Positions 6,912 to 7,176 of a stretch of 7,176 nt of DNA are shown here, in pieces. How positions within the stretch are numbered: the first letter of the stretch is position 1; every line of letters begins with the position of its first letter. The stretch is from Sideroxydans sp. (GTDB lineage: Bacteria; Pseudomonadota; Gammaproteobacteria; Burkholderiales; Gallionellaceae), in contig JAGVFD010000211.1 of the NCBI GenBank assembly GCA_020057805.1, positions 1 to 7,176 on the forward strand. The letters are read 5' to 3'. The notes below the pieces were generated by a model, which was not told the origin of the DNA, made no database searches, and saw only the letters and a program-made list of their open reading frames with translations. Both the position numbers and the translations under genes were made by a program.

Positions 6912-6965
6912 CAGAAGGGAATCCCCAGCGCTGCTACACAGCCCAACTGGATTGACCCAAGTTAA

Positions 6966-6995
6966 TTGACAGTGTGCAATCAACTCACCTAGAGT
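6966..6995 (+). promoter_or_regulatory. Candidate sigma-70 promoter for the exported-protein gene at 7034
   Basis: A perfect -35 hexamer TTGACA (6966-6971) is followed after 18 bp by TAGAGT (6990-6995, 4 of 6 matches to TATAAT). Transcription would start near 7002, giving a leader of about 32 nt with the Shine-Dalgarno TTAGGA at 7021-7026. A second TTGACC at 6952-6957 lies 14 bp upstream and could be an alternative -35 or chance. The promoter is divergent to that of djlA. Confidence 0.5.
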
Positions 6996-7033
6996 ACAGC
7001 GCATGCGAATCGCACTTCATTTAGGACTTCATC

Positions 7034-7176
7034 ATGTTTAATCGTCTTACCAATTCTCTGCTAATTTGTGCACTCCTCATCTTCTCATCAAGCGCTCGTG
7101 CATCTAGCTGCAATCCAAATGAGTCAGCTAACGTAGATATTAAAATCGCCCTACTCAAAGAGGCTGACTGCGCTAA
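7034..7176 (+). CDS. Unidentified exported protein, N-terminal fragment (3' end outside window)
   Basis: The frame opens at ATG 7034, with AGGA (7023-7026) 7 nt upstream, and is still open at the window edge after 47 full codons. The first 23 residues look like a Sec signal peptide: Arg4, a hydrophobic core (LLICALLIF, residues 9-17) and an Ala-Arg-Ala cleavage site after residue 23. The mature part would begin SSCNPNES and continues NVDIKIALLKEADCA, with cysteines at residues 26 and 46. Cys26 is three residues after the cleavage site, but ASSC is not a good lipobox, so a soluble periplasmic or secreted protein is more likely than a lipoprotein. I do not recognise the family, and too little is present to assign a function. 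The candidate promoter at 6966-6995 suggests it begins its own transcription unit. Confidence 0.75.
   Translation, partial: MFNRLTNSLLICALLIFSSSARASSCNPNESANVDIKIALLKEADCA

Noticed and set aside
1..7176. CRISPR array, insertion sequence, tRNA, prophage or defence cassette
   Set aside because: No regularly spaced repeats, transposase-like frames with terminal inverted repeats, cloverleaf-like segments or phage or defence protein motifs were seen; almost all of the window is explained by the genes listed.

Overview
The window looks like a chromosomal segment from a Gram-negative betaproteobacterium. IlvE, the small CHCC zinc-finger protein and heptosyltransferase II (WaaF) lie in one close-packed row, a neighbourhood I associate with Burkholderiales and Nitrosomonadales. 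The protein sequences also read like betaproteobacterial versions of their families. WaaF and DjlA imply an outer membrane with LPS heptose. Base composition looks intermediate, around half G+C by eye (not counted). A methylotroph- or Nitrosomonadales-type lineage is my best guess, but the genus cannot be read from this alone.

Layout: (1) 3-2390 (+) is the 3' part of glnE, the two-headed enzyme that adenylylates and deadenylylates glutamine synthetase; the gene runs in from outside the window. (2) 2397-3713 (-) is a membrane-anchored class III nucleotide cyclase, convergent with glnE and only 6 bp from its stop. Its catalytic residues predict cAMP synthesis. (3) 3714-3903 is a 190-bp intergenic region between two divergent genes. 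It holds a candidate ilvE promoter and a perfect 12-bp palindrome. (4) 3904-6083 (+) is a probable operon: ilvE (branched-chain aminotransferase), a 66-residue CHCC zinc-finger protein, and waaF (inner-core LPS heptosyltransferase II). (5) 6101-6874 (-) is djlA, a membrane-anchored TerB/J-domain co-chaperone, convergent with waaF across a weak candidate terminator. (6) 6875-7033 is a divergent promoter region. (7) 7034-7176 (+) is the start of an unidentified exported protein, cut by the window end.

Taken together this is mostly housekeeping: nitrogen assimilation control (glnE), branched-chain amino acid metabolism (ilvE) and envelope construction and quality control (waaF, djlA). The cyclase adds a signalling function between two otherwise conservative blocks. 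I see no rRNA, tRNA, CRISPR array, insertion sequence, phage gene, toxin-antitoxin pair or defence cassette, and I do not think the window contains an undescribed system. The points most worth a second look are the receptor-like membrane half of the cyclase, the cysteine cluster near the WaaF C terminus, the djlA start codon, and the unknown exported protein at the right edge.
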